The notes: generated from the letters alone by a model not told the origin. DNA of 64,000 nt from Armatimonadota bacterium (GCA_020846535.1 JADLDR010000091.1:1-64000), one strand, 5' to 3'. Positions 18,343 through 27,262 are shown, counted from the stretch's first letter. Program-made: numbers and translations.

Positions 18343-18790
18343 ATGCCTGCACGTGATATTATCGTTATAGACGCTTTCGCCGGGGGGTGAAGGTGTTACG
18401 GACGAAGGAGACAGGATCAAGATATGGCGCGGCCCGCGCATCAATCACACCTGGTCTGCCATCGACCCGCTTTTCCGTTTGGCAGCGCATATTTACGGCA
18501 ACCGCGTAATCGGGGTCATCCTGTCCGGATCCCTGGATGACGGTTCATCAGGGCCGAGGGCCATCTGGAAGCATAGCGGTCCGACCGTGGCGCAGACGCC
18601 AGAGGATGCCGCCTTTCCCGGCATGCCGCGAAACGCCATTACCAACGTCGGGGTCGATCATATCGCGCCTGCGGCGGAGATCGCCTCCTTGCTGGCGCAT
18701 CTGGTCAGGCAGCCCCTGCAAACAGAGACACCCACAATGACCGACGAAATAGATAACTCACGGTTCGCTCATTTTCAAGGCAGTTGTTGA
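18343..18790 (+). pseudogene. cheB-like (chemotaxis methylesterase) remnant with internal deletion
   Basis: AAGGAGACA precedes ATG 18343, which opens MPARDIIVIDAFAGG and then stops. This matches the N-terminal strand and Ser-loop of CheB methylesterase domains (IVVIGASAGG). After the deletion the other frame reads DEGDRIKIWRGPRINHTWSA, DPLFRLAA, VIGVILSGSLDDGS, EDAAFPGMPRNAI and VGVDHIAP, the C-terminal half of the same domain with its conserved SG.LDDG motif. About 70-80 central residues, including the catalytic His region, are missing and the frame is broken. The ribosome site and start codon are intact, so decay looks fairly recent. No other chemotaxis gene is in the window. Confidence 0.8.
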
Positions 18791-19087
18791 AATGGGACCC
18801 CTGGATCCATTGGGAAGGGGGTTGTGGGTCGGTTTGAAGGCCTTTTCCCGGCCCGTCAAGGCCAGCGGTGTCCTTCGATCATAACTTGATAGATCTCATA
18901 TACGAAGACTCTATTCTCTATAGAGTGATGGGAGACGGGAATCCCATTATATAGCATCTTCCCAACTCTTGTAATCTACAAAAAAATGAGCGCAACATGA
19001 GTTATAGGCTCATTATAACGATTAATAATGATTTGCCAAACAGGGACATCAAACCGCAAGTCCCGGGGGCGAAACGGGGAGGATTTC
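18791..19087. other. Intergenic, no gene seen
   Basis: I see no gene in this stretch. It is richer in A+T than its surroundings and holds a small inverted repeat, ACTCTAT and ATAGAGT separated by five bases, near 18909-18927. The hsp20 promoter begins at its right edge. Confidence 0.5.
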
Positions 19088-19116
19088 TTGAGTCTCTTAT
19101 ACAATCGGGGTATAAT
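19088..19116 (+). promoter_or_regulatory. Sigma70-type promoter for hsp20 (and possibly lon)
   Basis: TTGAGT (19088-19093) and TATAAT (19111-19116) are spaced by exactly 17 bp. Transcription would start near 19123, leaving a leader of roughly 118 nt before the hsp20 start codon. No CIRCE element (TTAGCACTC-N9-GAGTGCTAA) was found, so HrcA control is not indicated. Confidence 0.8.
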
Positions 19117-19126
19117 GATAAGAGAG

Positions 19127-19226
19127 CCGGGCCCGGCGGCCCGGGATGGCGAGGAAACTTTCACAGGAAAAATACGTAACTATAGATGAAGGGTCGGATT
19201 TTGTCCGGCCCGTCGGCTAAGGCCGG
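19127..19226 (+). promoter_or_regulatory. Structured hsp20 5' leader with two hairpins, possible RNA thermometer
   Basis: CCGGGCC (19127-19133) pairs with GGCCCGG (19138-19144) over a 4-nt loop at the start of the predicted transcript. CCGGCC (19205-19210) pairs with GGCCGG (19221-19226), directly against the GGAGAGGGG ribosome site of hsp20. Small heat-shock genes are classic hosts of RNA thermometers, but these stems are short and GC-only, so the regulatory role is a suggestion. Confidence 0.35.
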
Positions 19227-19240
19227 GGAGAGGGGACGCT

Positions 19241-19687
19241 ATGTTCAAGTACTACCAGGATATCCTCAAGCAGATGGAAAAGGATATGCAGCGCATCGAT
19301 CCGCTCCACAACTTTTTCGAGGTGCAGGATCGGCTCTGGGAGCCTCTGGTGGACGTACACGAAACCGCGGAGGCTTTGATCGTGAAGGTAGAGATCGCCG
19401 GGGTATCCCCGCACAACATGCAGATCACCCTGGACAGCGACGACAACCTCATCATCCGAGGCGTCCGGCTGGAAGAAGACCAGGAATGCAGCCGCCGCAA
19501 GCGATGCCATCAGCTCGAAATCTATTTCGGCCCCTTCCAGCGCGTTATCCGGATTTCGGACAAGGTACGCATCGACCGGGACGGCATCCAGGCCCAGTAC
19601 AGGGACGGCTTCCTGACCGTCACCCTCCCGAAAATCACCCGGCCCGAGCCCGCATCCACCGAAATCCGGGTGGATTTCACCGAATGA
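19241..19687 (+). CDS. Small heat-shock protein, Hsp20/alpha-crystallin family
   Basis: ATP-independent holdase chaperone of the cytoplasm (148 aa). The alpha-crystallin domain spans roughly residues 35-130, starting with WEPLVDVHETAEALIVKVEI. It contains NLIIRGVR and the strand FGPFQRVIRISDKVRIDRDG, and ends with the diagnostic A-x-x-x-n-G-h-L motif as AQYRDGFLTVTLPK. A short C-terminal tail follows. GGGGAGAGGGG precedes the ATG. The lon protease gene lies 247 bp downstream on the same strand, a recurrent arrangement pairing a holdase with the protease that clears damaged proteins. Confidence 0.94.
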   Translation: MFKYYQDILKQMEKDMQRIDPLHNFFEVQDRLWEPLVDVHETAEALIVKVEIAGVSPHNMQITLDSDDNLIIRGVRLEEDQECSRRKRCHQLEIYFGPFQRVIRISDKVRIDRDGIQAQYRDGFLTVTLPKITRPEPASTEIRVDFTE

Positions 19688-19760
19688 ACTGCGGCTATAC
19701 GATTTCTCAAACCATAGGCGAAAACGATTCGGACTATAGAACTTTCGCTTCGATACAGCC

Positions 19761-19870
19761 ATCGAGGAGCGCAGGTGGCGAAGCCGTTTTCAGGTTCTTG
19801 AATGGCGAGAGCGATTCGGTCATTTACCACCCTGGAGATTGTCGCGTCGCTTCACTCCTCGCAGACTGCA
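19761..19870. repeat. REP-like inverted pair between hsp20 and lon
   Basis: ATCGAGGAGCGCAGGTGGCG on the left, and CTGGAGATTGTCGCGTCGCT with CACTCCTCGCAGACTGCATC on the right. The left arm is degenerate. If hsp20 and lon are co-transcribed, this hairpin would lie inside their message. Confidence 0.7.
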
Positions 19871-19934
19871 TCGATGGCGGCTGCCGTAGAGAATAGCGGG
19901 AGCCCTGACCTTTTCAAGATCGCGAGGAACGACG

Positions 19935-22457
19935 ATGACCGATTATGATGACACGGTGAACGAGTTTGACCGGCAGGAGGCCGCGGGGAACGGCTTCGAG
20001 CCGCGGGACGGGGCGGCGGCCACCGTCAATGACATGCTGAATGCCGGCGATTCGGGCGATGAGGGCGGCCTGGTGATTCCCGAAGAGCTGAGCCTGCTGA
20101 CGCTGCGCGATATGGTCTTATTCCCGAATATGGTCGTTCCGCTCCATTCACCCAAGCAGAGCGCCGTACAGCTCATCGATGACCTGGCCGTGGCGGGCAA
20201 CCGCATCGTCGGGCTGGTCGCCCAGAAGGATCCTGACATCGAGGAGCCGACCTTTCAGGATGTCTATACGGTCGGGATCGCCGGGATCATCCGCATGATG
20301 CTCAAGATGCCGGACGGAGTTCGCCTGATGGTGCAGACCATCGGGCGCATCCAGATCGTCGGCCCGATCCAGACCAGCCCTTACCTGAAGGCAAGGGTGC
20401 GCGTGGTTCCCGATGCCCCCCTGCTCCCGGAGGCGGCCATCGAGGTGGAGGCCATGAAGCGCAATATCGCCACCCTCTTCCAGCAGATGGTCACCCTGTC
20501 CAACAACCTGCCGGACGAGCTTCAGGCGATCCCGATGAATGTGACCGACCCGAACCTTCTAGCCGATCTGGTGGCCGCCCACTCCCCTTTGCCGACCCCC
20601 GAAAAGCAGCAGGTTCTGGAAGAGTTCTCCATCGAGGCCCGGTTGAAAAGGCTTCTGAGCCTCCTCAGCCGGGAGATCCAGGTGCTGGAGCTCGGCAGCA
20701 AGATCCAGTCAGAGGTCAACTCCGAGGTCGGCAAGATGCAGCGGGAGTATTACCTGCGCGAGCAGATGAAGGCCATCCAGCGCGAGCTGGGCGAATCGGA
20801 CGAGCGGGCCAACGAGGTGGAGGATCTCCGGCAGAAAATCGCGGAAGCCCGGCTTCCGCCGGAAGCCGAGAAGGAGGCCAACCGCGAATTGGAGCGTTTG
20901 GCCCGGATGCCCTCCGCCGCGCCCGAATACACCGTCTCCCGCACCTATATCGACTGGCTGGTCACCCTGCCCTGGGCGAAGAGTACAGAGGATAACCTGG
21001 ACATCCCGGAGGTCCGCCGTATTCTGGACGAAGACCACTACGGGCTGGAGAAGGTGAAGGAGCGCATCCTGGAATACCTTTCGGTCAAGAAGTTCAAGAC
21101 CGACGGCGGGCTGCGCCACCCGATCCTCTGCTTCGTAGGGCCGCCCGGGGTCGGAAAAACCTCTCTGGGCAAATCGATAGCCCGCGCCCTGGGCCGGGGA
21201 TTCGTGCGGATGTCCCTGGGCGGGGTGCGCGACGAGGCGGAGATCCGGGGACACCGGAGAACCTATATCGGCGCTCTGCCCGGCCAGATTATCCAGAGCA
21301 TCCGCCGGGCCGGATCCGACAACCCCATCTTTATGCTCGATGAAATCGACAAGGTGGGGGCCGACTTCCGGGGCGACCCCTCCTCGGCGCTGCTGGAAGT
21401 CCTGGACCCGGAGCAGAACAGTACCTTCCGCGACCACTACCTGGAGGTCGTTTTCGATCTCTCGAAGGTGATGTTCATCACCACCGCCAATATGCTGGAC
21501 ACCATCCTGCCGCCGCTCCGGGACAGGATGGAGATACTGGAGATCTCCGGCTACACCGAGGAGGAAAAGAGCGAGATCGCCCGCCGCCACCTGATCCCCA
21601 AGCAGATGCAGGAACACGGGCTACAGGAGGGCGTCCACATCGAGTGGGCAAAAGAGGGCATCCTGGAGATCGCCCGGGGCTACACCCGCGAGGCCGGGGT
21701 GCGGAACCTGGAGCGGGAGATCGCGGCCATCTGCCGCAAGGTCACCCGCCAGTTCGCCGAGGGCCGCACCGAAAAAGTGCTGGTGGACCGCGAGGCGGTC
21801 GTCGCCTACCTGGGCGCGCCCCGCTTCCAGTTCGAGGAAGTGCTGGGCCGGACCTCCCAGCCGGGGGTGGCGGTCGGGCTGGCCTGGACGCCGGTAGGCG
21901 GCGATGTCCTCTATGTGGAGGCCACCGCCATGCCGGGAGACCACACCCTGACCCTCACGGGCCAGCTCGGGGATGTGATGAAAGAATCCGCCCAGGCGGC
22001 CCTGAGCTACGTCCGCACCCATGCGGAGGAGATGGGCATTCCGCCGGAGTTCTTCCGCAAGCACGATATCCACCTGCACGTCCCGGCGGGTGCCATCCCC
22101 AAAGACGGCCCCTCCGCCGGGGTCACGATGGTGACGGCCCTGACCTCCCTGGCGACCGGCAAGCCGGTTCGGAAGGCCCTGGCGATGACCGGGGAGATCA
22201 CCCTGGCGGGCCGCGTGCTGCCCATCGGCGGGATGAAGGAAAAGGTGCTGGCCGCCCGCCGCGCCGGCATCCGGACCGTCATCCTGCCCGCCCGCAACCG
22301 GAAAGACCTGATGGAAGACATCCCGGAGGAACTCCGCCAGGAAATGACCTTCCACTTCGTGGAGGATATCCAGTCTTTGCTGAGGCTGGCCCTGGATTCG
22401 GAGGAGTACCCGGGCGTTCCGGCAGAACCGGTCGGGGCGGGAGATGCTCGGGGGTAA
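19935..22457 (+). CDS. lon: ATP-dependent Lon protease
   Basis: Cytoplasmic AAA+ serine protease that degrades misfolded and regulatory proteins (840 aa). The N-terminal LON substrate-binding domain includes LTLRDMVLFPNMVVPLHSPK. A coiled-coil linker carries the YYLREQMKAIQRELGE signature. The Walker A motif GPPGVGKTSLGKS lies near residue 405 and FMLDEIDKVG is Walker B. The C-terminal protease domain has the catalytic serine in KDGPSAGVTMVTAL (near residue 727) and the lysine in GGMKEKVLAARRAG. The first 50 residues are acidic and variable, longer than in E. coli Lon. GAGGAA precedes the ATG, and a rho-independent terminator follows the gene. Confidence 0.97.
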   Translation: MTDYDDTVNEFDRQEAAGNGFEPRDGAAATVNDMLNAGDSGDEGGLVIPEELSLLTLRDMVLFPNMVVPLHSPKQSAVQLIDDLAVAGNRIVGLVAQKDPDIEEPTFQDVYTVGIAGIIRMMLKMPDGVRLMVQTIGRIQIVGPIQTSPYLKARVRVVPDAPLLPEAAIEVEAMKRNIATLFQQMVTLSNNLPDELQAIPMNVTDPNLLADLVAAHSPLPTPEKQQVLEEFSIEARLKRLLSLLSREIQVLELGSKIQSEVNSEVGKMQREYYLREQMKAIQRELGESDERANEVEDLRQKIAEARLPPEAEKEANRELERLARMPSAAPEYTVSRTYIDWLVTLPWAKSTEDNLDIPEVRRILDEDHYGLEKVKERILEYLSVKKFKTDGGLRHPILCFVGPPGVGKTSLGKSIARALGRGFVRMSLGGVRDEAEIRGHRRTYIGALPGQIIQSIRRAGSDNPIFMLDEIDKVGADFRGDPSSALLEVLDPEQNSTFRDHYLEVVFDLSKVMFITTANMLDTILPPLRDRMEILEISGYTEEEKSEIARRHLIPKQMQEHGLQEGVHIEWAKEGILEIARGYTREAGVRNLEREIAAICRKVTRQFAEGRTEKVLVDREAVVAYLGAPRFQFEEVLGRTSQPGVAVGLAWTPVGGDVLYVEATAMPGDHTLTLTGQLGDVMKESAQAALSYVRTHAEEMGIPPEFFRKHDIHLHVPAGAIPKDGPSAGVTMVTALTSLATGKPVRKALAMTGEITLAGRVLPIGGMKEKVLAARRAGIRTVILPARNRKDLMEDIPEELRQEMTFHFVEDIQSLLRLALDSEEYPGVPAEPVGAGDARG

Positions 22458-22530
22458 GCGCATTCAAAAGAGCGCGGGAGAAAAACGATAGACTTTCAAC
22501 GCCCCTGCTCGAACGTTGAAGGAACCAACA

Positions 22531-22564
22531 AGCGGGATGCCCTGCAACGGGCATCTCGCTTTTA
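22531..22564 (+). terminator. Rho-independent terminator downstream of lon
   Basis: GCGGGATGCCC and GGGCATCTCGC form an 11-bp stem with one G-T pair around TGCAAC, followed directly by TTTTAT. It lies about 75 bp past the lon stop codon. Confidence 0.85.
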
Positions 22565-22774
22565 TACCGATCCGGTGGCAAACCCTGGCCTGTTCTGCCA
22601 CCATAACCGCAGGAAGCCCGCGATGAGACGCCTCCGATGAAATGAAAGGCCCCCTCGGTAGGCCAGCGCCCCCGTACCACCTCGGAAGCCATCGTCCCTT
22701 TATTGGCTGCCAGCCGACCGAAAGTTTGCTCCTCCTCCCCTCTCCTGCCTGTATTTTTCCTAACATGGCGCTCC

Positions 22775-22816
22775 AGCTTCACTTGCTTCACTCGCCAAAG
22801 TGAAGCAAGTGAAGCT
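22775..22816. repeat. Perfect 18-bp inverted repeat
   Basis: AGCTTCACTTGCTTCACT (22775-22792) and its exact complement (22799-22816) flank a 6-nt loop CGCCAA. There is no T-run next to it, so it is not a typical terminator. It lies 20 bp left of the degenerate IS701-like relic. The surrounding 22565-22836 region shows no gene. Confidence 0.75.
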
Positions 22817-22836
22817 ACGCGTCTATCTTATAGTAT

Positions 22837-23340
22837 TAGGACTTTCGCTTAGGCTACTCCAAAGGCCGGAATCGTCGGGTTCCGCAGTTGGGCACGAAGG
22901 TGGTCCCGGAACAGAGACGACCGGGCTTGATAGACGGTGAGACTCCTGGCTCGGGCCCAGACTTTCAAGGCGACCCAGGCCAAGTCACAACCGGCTCAGT
23001 GATTACGTGGCGAGCGGGCTTTGCGACACTGGCATGGTTCCGTCCCAACGAGTGGCTTGGCTTCGCGGCACAGCGATTCGACCTGCCAGCGGAAGGCGTT
23101 CGCCTCTTGAACGTCCTCGGCGGTGATCGTGTTCTGGGGATCGGCCTCGTCGTCGGACCGATTGGTAACCACCCAGGATGGCCTCATGGCGGATGGCCTC
23201 TTCGCCGTCCAGGGGGCCGGCCAGGTAGGTACAGGTGTCGTTGCCCGGGGTGGCAATCAGAAATTCGATATAGTGTTGTTGGGTCATGGCCTACTGTGCC
23301 CGCTTTTCAGGCTTGTTTTCAAGCCCAAGCGAAAGTCCTA
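22837..23340 (-). mobile_element. Internally deleted IS701-like insertion sequence relic
   Basis: Imperfect terminal inverted repeats, TAGGACTTTCGCTTAGGC at 22837-22854 and the complement of TAGGACTTTCGCTTGGGC at 23323-23340, match at 17 of 18 positions. Only about 500 bp lie between, far less than a full element. No target duplication is visible. The right end lies directly against a truncated dehydratase gene. Confidence 0.8.
22849..23287 (-). pseudogene. IS701-like transposase remnant
   Basis: The N-terminus reads MTQQHYIEFLIATPGNDTCT, a typical start of this transposase group. After a large internal deletion and a frame change, the C-terminal region reads EDVQEANAFRWQVESLCREA and then GTEPCQCRKARSPRNH. 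An in-frame TGA follows, then WVALKVWARARSLTVYQARS and further recognisable residues up to a stop at 22849-22851 inside the terminal repeat. The catalytic core is absent, so the protein cannot be active. It may still be mobilised in trans if a full copy exists elsewhere. Confidence 0.8.
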
Positions 23341-23341
23341 A

Positions 23342-24212
23342 AAGAAATTCGGCGGCCTGATGGAAAGATTCAAGCCGGTGCATATCCTCCAGACCCCTCC
23401 CGGCAAGACGGCCCAGGCCTCCCTCGATTTCCGGATGAGCCAGATCGGGGATCTGATAGATCGCCTGGAAAAGATCACGGGCCGCAAGATCACGCGCGGC
23501 GGCATGGAAAAGGCCGTCTCCCTGGCAAACCGCCGCCAGCAGGCGTTTCGCCGCTTCCTGGAGCTTCACAAGCTGAGTTCTTGCGCCATTTCGGGAGAGG
23601 AGGCCCTGATCGTTACCGGGGCCTCCTTTCATGACGATATTGCCCGCTGGGCCGAGAATGTCGAGCGATTGTGCCTGGAGCGCGAGGAAAGGTTCCGGGC
23701 GCAGCCGGACGACTCCGCCCCGCAGCTCCGGCTGCTCCTCGCGGGAGCGCCGCTGATCCACCCGAATTTCAAGCTGCTCCGCCTCATCGAAGCGGGCGGG
23801 CGCGACGGTAGCCGTCGATGAAACCTGTTCCGGAACCCAGCGCCTCTATCATCCCACTGCCGTTCGCGACCGGTCTCTGAAGGCCATGGTGCGGGCCGCC
23901 GCGGAGCGATACCTCCTGCCCCCGACCTGCCCCTGCTTTATCGAGCATACCGACCGCCTCAACCGGGTCTCCGAGCTGGCCCGCGAGTTCCGGGCGGACG
24001 GAGTGATCTATCACAGCCTCCGCATCTGTCCCCTGTTCGATATCGAAGCCATGCTCATGCAGCAACACCTGAAGGAGCATGGCATCCCCTGCCTGACCCT
24101 CTCCACCGACTACAGCCGCGAGGGCACCCAGCAGATACGAAACCGGGTAGAAGCCTTTCTCGAAATGCTCTCAGGCTCTCTTCGCGTAGGAAAAAACCGG
24201 CTGCCCGTCTAA
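23342..24212 (+). pseudogene. 2-hydroxyacyl-CoA dehydratase (HgdB/HgdC-like subunit), truncated and frameshifted
   Basis: The 3' two thirds of a 2-hydroxyglutaryl-CoA dehydratase-type subunit are visible. Frame 2 gives KKFGGLMERFKPVHILQTPP to about LIEAGG (23342-23796); frame 3 continues ATVAVDETCSGTQRLYHPTA, PPTCPCFIEHTDRL and DGVIYHSLRICPLFDIEAML to LRNRVEAFLEML-like residues and a stop at 24212. Dropping one G from the GGGCGGGCGC run near 23796 rejoins the frames as EAGGATVAVDETC, so a single-base insertion broke the gene. The N-terminal 80-100 residues are missing, cut off exactly at the IS701-like relic. Conserved cysteines that would ligate the 4Fe-4S cluster (DETCSG, PTCPC) remain. No activator ATPase or partner subunit is nearby. 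Confidence 0.82.
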
Positions 24213-24352
24213 ATCTAATGTGAAGCCGCTGCCCAACCGCTATCGAACGCTCCACCGCCCCTGAAAGACGCGATCATCCTTGCTGCGGGCGGCAGACCGG
24301 GATTGCACTATAATTCCGCCTCTATGCTTTTTCCTCTACGGGAGGTATTACT

Positions 24353-26161
24353 ATGAAGCGCGTTTCTCGCGTCCTCTGGCTGGCTCTGGCCCTGCTCGCT
24401 CCTTCCATCCTGTCCGCGCAGTTGCTGTCCGACAAGAAGATCATGACAGCTACCGGCGTCATCTCCCAGGACAGGATCCGGCCCGGCGACCGTTTCGAGG
24501 CAGCCGTGATCGCCCGGATTCAAGAAGGCTACCATGTCAACAGCAGCGACCCGGCGGACGATATATATATCCCGACGAAGCTGGAGGTCGAAAATTCCGC
24601 GGATTTCACGCCCGGAGCGGTGGCCTACCCGATGGCGGAGTTCAAATCGTTTTCCTTTTCGCAAAAGCAACTGGCCGTCTACGAGGGCGAGGTGGTGATG
24701 CGCTTTCCCGTGCAGGCCGGGGAAAGCCTCGCGCCCGGATCCAAAACCCTCACCGCCACCCTGAGCTATCAGGCGTGTGACGACAAATCGTGCTTCGCCC
24801 CCGATTCCGTGAAGGTTTCCATCCCGGTTACAGTTGTCGGGAAAGGGGAAATCGTCGCCCCGGCCCATCAGGATATCTTTGCCGCCGCATCGGCAGGCAG
24901 CGCCGGGCCGCCCTCCTCAGGCGGCCCGGATACCGACCTGGGCAAATCCGTCCGCGAAAAGGGCCTCTTTTTGACCTTCCTTCTGATCTTCCTGGGAGGG
25001 CTGGGCCTGAACCTGACCCCCTGCGTCTACCCCCTCATCCCGATCACCGTGGCCTACTTCGGCGGCCAGGCCACCCAGGGGGAGGGCCAGGTCAAAACCA
25101 GCCGGACGTTCTTGCTGGCCGTCTTTTACGTGCTGGGCATGAGCGTCACCTACTCGGCGCTCGGGGTGATCGCGGCCCTCACCGGCGGACTGTTCGGGGC
25201 GGCCCTGCAAAGCACGCCGGTCATCCTCTTCATCGCCGCCGTGATGGTGGCCCTGGCGATGAGCATGTTCGGGTTCTATGAGATCACCATCCCGGCGGCC
25301 CTCACGGGGCGCATCCGCTCCCAGCAGGGCTATATCGGGGCGCTCTCGATGGGCCTGGTGGTCGGCCTGGTGGCCGCGCCCTGCATCGGCCCCTTCGTGC
25401 TGGGGCTGCTGACTTACGTGAGCCAGATGCAGAATCCCTGGCTGGGGTTCTGGATGTTCTTCATGCTCTCTTTAGGGCTGGGGCTGCCCTTTCTGGTGCT
25501 GGGAACCTTCTCGGGCGGCATCCGCGCCCTGCCGCGCAGCGGGGCCTGGATGGTCTGGGTACGCAGCATCTTCGGGGTGGTGCTGCTGGGGATGGCCCTC
25601 TATTTCCTCAAGCCGCTCCTGCCCAAAACCATTTACCCGATCCTGATGTCCCTCCTGGTCGTGGTGTCTGCCGTTTATGTCGGCTGGCTCGAAAAATCCG
25701 GCTCAGAACTCAGGAAGTTCGCCGCCACCAAGCGGATTGTCGGTATACTGGGCATCCTGGCAGGCATCGGCCTGCTGGTTTCCAGCCAGATGAACGCACG
25801 CGCCACCGCAGGCTCAGACTGGAAGCCCTACGAGGAAAGCCTGCTGGCACAAGCGCAGGCGCAAAAGCAGCCTGTCATCATCGATTTTACCGCCGACTGG
25901 TGCGCCGCCTGCCACGAACTGGAAGCCAAAACCTTCCCCGACTCGACCGTCCGTCAAGAGGGCGGGCGTTTCCTCCTCCTCCGCGCAGACCTCACCAAAA
26001 CCGGCAGCACCGAGGTGGAAGCCCTCCGCAAGAAATACGATGTGAAGGGCCTGCCCACCATCATCTTCATGGACGCTTCCGGCAGGGAACTCAAGGAACA
26101 GCGCGTCACCGGCTTCGTGCCTCCCGAAGATTTCCTGAAGCGGATGAAGAGCGCGTCGTAA
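24353..26161 (+). CDS. dsbD: Thiol:disulfide interchange protein DsbD-like
   Basis: Carries reducing power from cytoplasmic thioredoxin across the inner membrane to periplasmic targets (602 aa, three-domain layout complete). A signal peptide covers residues 1-22. The N-terminal DsbD-alpha domain holds its redox pair as Cys142 and Cys147 (ACDDKSCF). Eight transmembrane helices (about 203-480) contain Cys224 in LTPCVYPLIP and Cys344 in AAPCIGPF. The C-terminal thioredoxin-like domain has the active site WCAAC (Cys517, Cys520). GGGAGG precedes the ATG, and a TATAAT near 24309 is a weak promoter candidate. No cytochrome c maturation genes are adjacent; general periplasmic disulfide isomerisation is the more cautious role. 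Confidence 0.93.
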   Translation: MKRVSRVLWLALALLAPSILSAQLLSDKKIMTATGVISQDRIRPGDRFEAAVIARIQEGYHVNSSDPADDIYIPTKLEVENSADFTPGAVAYPMAEFKSFSFSQKQLAVYEGEVVMRFPVQAGESLAPGSKTLTATLSYQACDDKSCFAPDSVKVSIPVTVVGKGEIVAPAHQDIFAAASAGSAGPPSSGGPDTDLGKSVREKGLFLTFLLIFLGGLGLNLTPCVYPLIPITVAYFGGQATQGEGQVKTSRTFLLAVFYVLGMSVTYSALGVIAALTGGLFGAALQSTPVILFIAAVMVALAMSMFGFYEITIPAALTGRIRSQQGYIGALSMGLVVGLVAAPCIGPFVLGLLTYVSQMQNPWLGFWMFFMLSLGLGLPFLVLGTFSGGIRALPRSGAWMVWVRSIFGVVLLGMALYFLKPLLPKTIYPILMSLLVVVSAVYVGWLEKSGSELRKFAATKRIVGILGILAGIGLLVSSQMNARATAGSDWKPYEESLLAQAQAQKQPVIIDFTADWCAACHELEAKTFPDSTVRQEGGRFLLLRADLTKTGSTEVEALRKKYDVKGLPTIIFMDASGRELKEQRVTGFVPPEDFLKRMKSAS

Positions 26162-26343
26162 AAAGGGTTCAACAGCCGGGCCTATCGAACACTGCTTACT
26201 CAAGGATATCTTTCTTTTTCTTTGACGTATTCACCCCGGCCTATGACACTGCCCGGTTTGCATGAGCGGCAAAGCGGGTATAATGGATTGATACGCCGGC
26301 TTATCTCAGGCCCATCTCTCAAGGCCGGCCTGCGCAAAGGAGG

Positions 26344-27189
26344 GTTCCCATGAAGCGGTTATCTGTTTTTTTAGGGCTTGCTGTGATTATCGCACTGAGC
26401 GCCCCGGTTTACGCCGGTTCCTTTTACTTTTCCACAGGCAATCCCGACGATCTGATGGGCATGGCTTCCCGGCCTGACACAGCAGGAAAGGTTGAAATCG
26501 AATCCGCCGACGACTTTATCGTGACGGCTCCCCACACCCACATCAATCAACTGTCCTTCACCGGCCTGTTAGCCGGTCTAAACCCTACCATCGACCAGGT
26601 GCGAGTGGAGATTTACCGCATCTTTCCCAAGGACTCGGATACCTCCCGGGCTATCAGCGTGCCTACCCGCATCAACTCCCCCTCGGATGTCGTATTCGCC
26701 GCACGGGATTCGGCAGCAAGCGAATTCTCATTTCAGGTAACAAATCTAGGCAGCTTCACGGCTGCCAACTCGGTTCTGGACGGCATTCATCCGACTCCGA
26801 ACCAGGCTACAGGAGGCGAGGGGCCGGTGACAGGCACACAGACGCTGTTCAATATCACCCTGAACACCCCTTTCGATCTGACGCCTGATCACTACTTTTT
26901 CGTGCCTCAAGTGGCCGTCTCCGACGGGGAGTTTTACTGGCTTTCCGCACCGAAGCCCATCTCCGCTCCCGGGACCCTGTTCAGCCCTGACCTTCAAACA
27001 TGGATTCGCAACGGCAACCTTTCCCCGGACTGGCTGCGAGTCGGAACGGATATCACCCAATCTGGGCCGTTCAACGCCGCCTTCAGCCTATCGGGGAACA
27101 CCACGCCGGAACCGTCCTCACTGCTGGTATTGGCCTTCGGGGGACTGCCCGTGCTGTGGAAAAAATACGGACAAAGGCAGAAGGTGTAA
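26344..27189 (+). CDS. Secreted PEP-CTERM protein of unknown function
   Basis: The CDS begins at ATG 26350; the listed span includes the last bases of its leader (AAGGAGGG is at 26337-26344). The protein (279 aa) has a clear signal peptide ending near VYAGS (residue 23) and a C-terminal sorting tail. This reads PEPSS, then a hydrophobic helix LLVLAFGGLPVLW, then basic KKYGQRQKV. Such a PEP-CTERM tail is recognised by an exosortase and marks export to the surface or biofilm matrix. The central 220 residues look all-beta (for example DDFIVTAPHTHINQLSFTGL) and match no family I can name. It lies alone between dsbD and a convergent polysaccharide-lyase-like gene. The exosortase must be encoded elsewhere. 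Confidence 0.85.
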   Translation, partial: VPMKRLSVFLGLAVIIALSAPVYAGSFYFSTGNPDDLMGMASRPDTAGKVEIESADDFIVTAPHTHINQLSFTGLLAGLNPTIDQVRVEIYRIFPKDSDTSRAISVPTRINSPSDVVFAARDSAASEFSFQVTNLGSFTAANSVLDGIHPTPNQATGGEGPVTGTQTLFNITLNTPFDLTPDHYFFVPQVAVSDGEFYWLSAPKPISAPGTLFSPDLQTWIRNGNLSPDWLRVGTDITQSGPFNAAFSLSGNTTPEPSSLLVLAFGGLPVLWKKYGQRQKV

Positions 27190-27222
27190 AGCTTTCACCC
27201 TCATTCAACACTTGATCAAAAA

Positions 27223-27246
27223 GGGCGGGTAAGGAGCCCGTCTTTT
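27223..27246 (+). terminator. Probable terminator after the PEP-CTERM gene
   Basis: GGGCGGG and CCCGTCT can form a 7-bp stem with two G-T pairs, followed by TTTT. It lies between two convergent genes, about 35 bp past the stop. Confidence 0.5.
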
Positions 27247-27262
27247 CCCTGCCTGAAACCGC

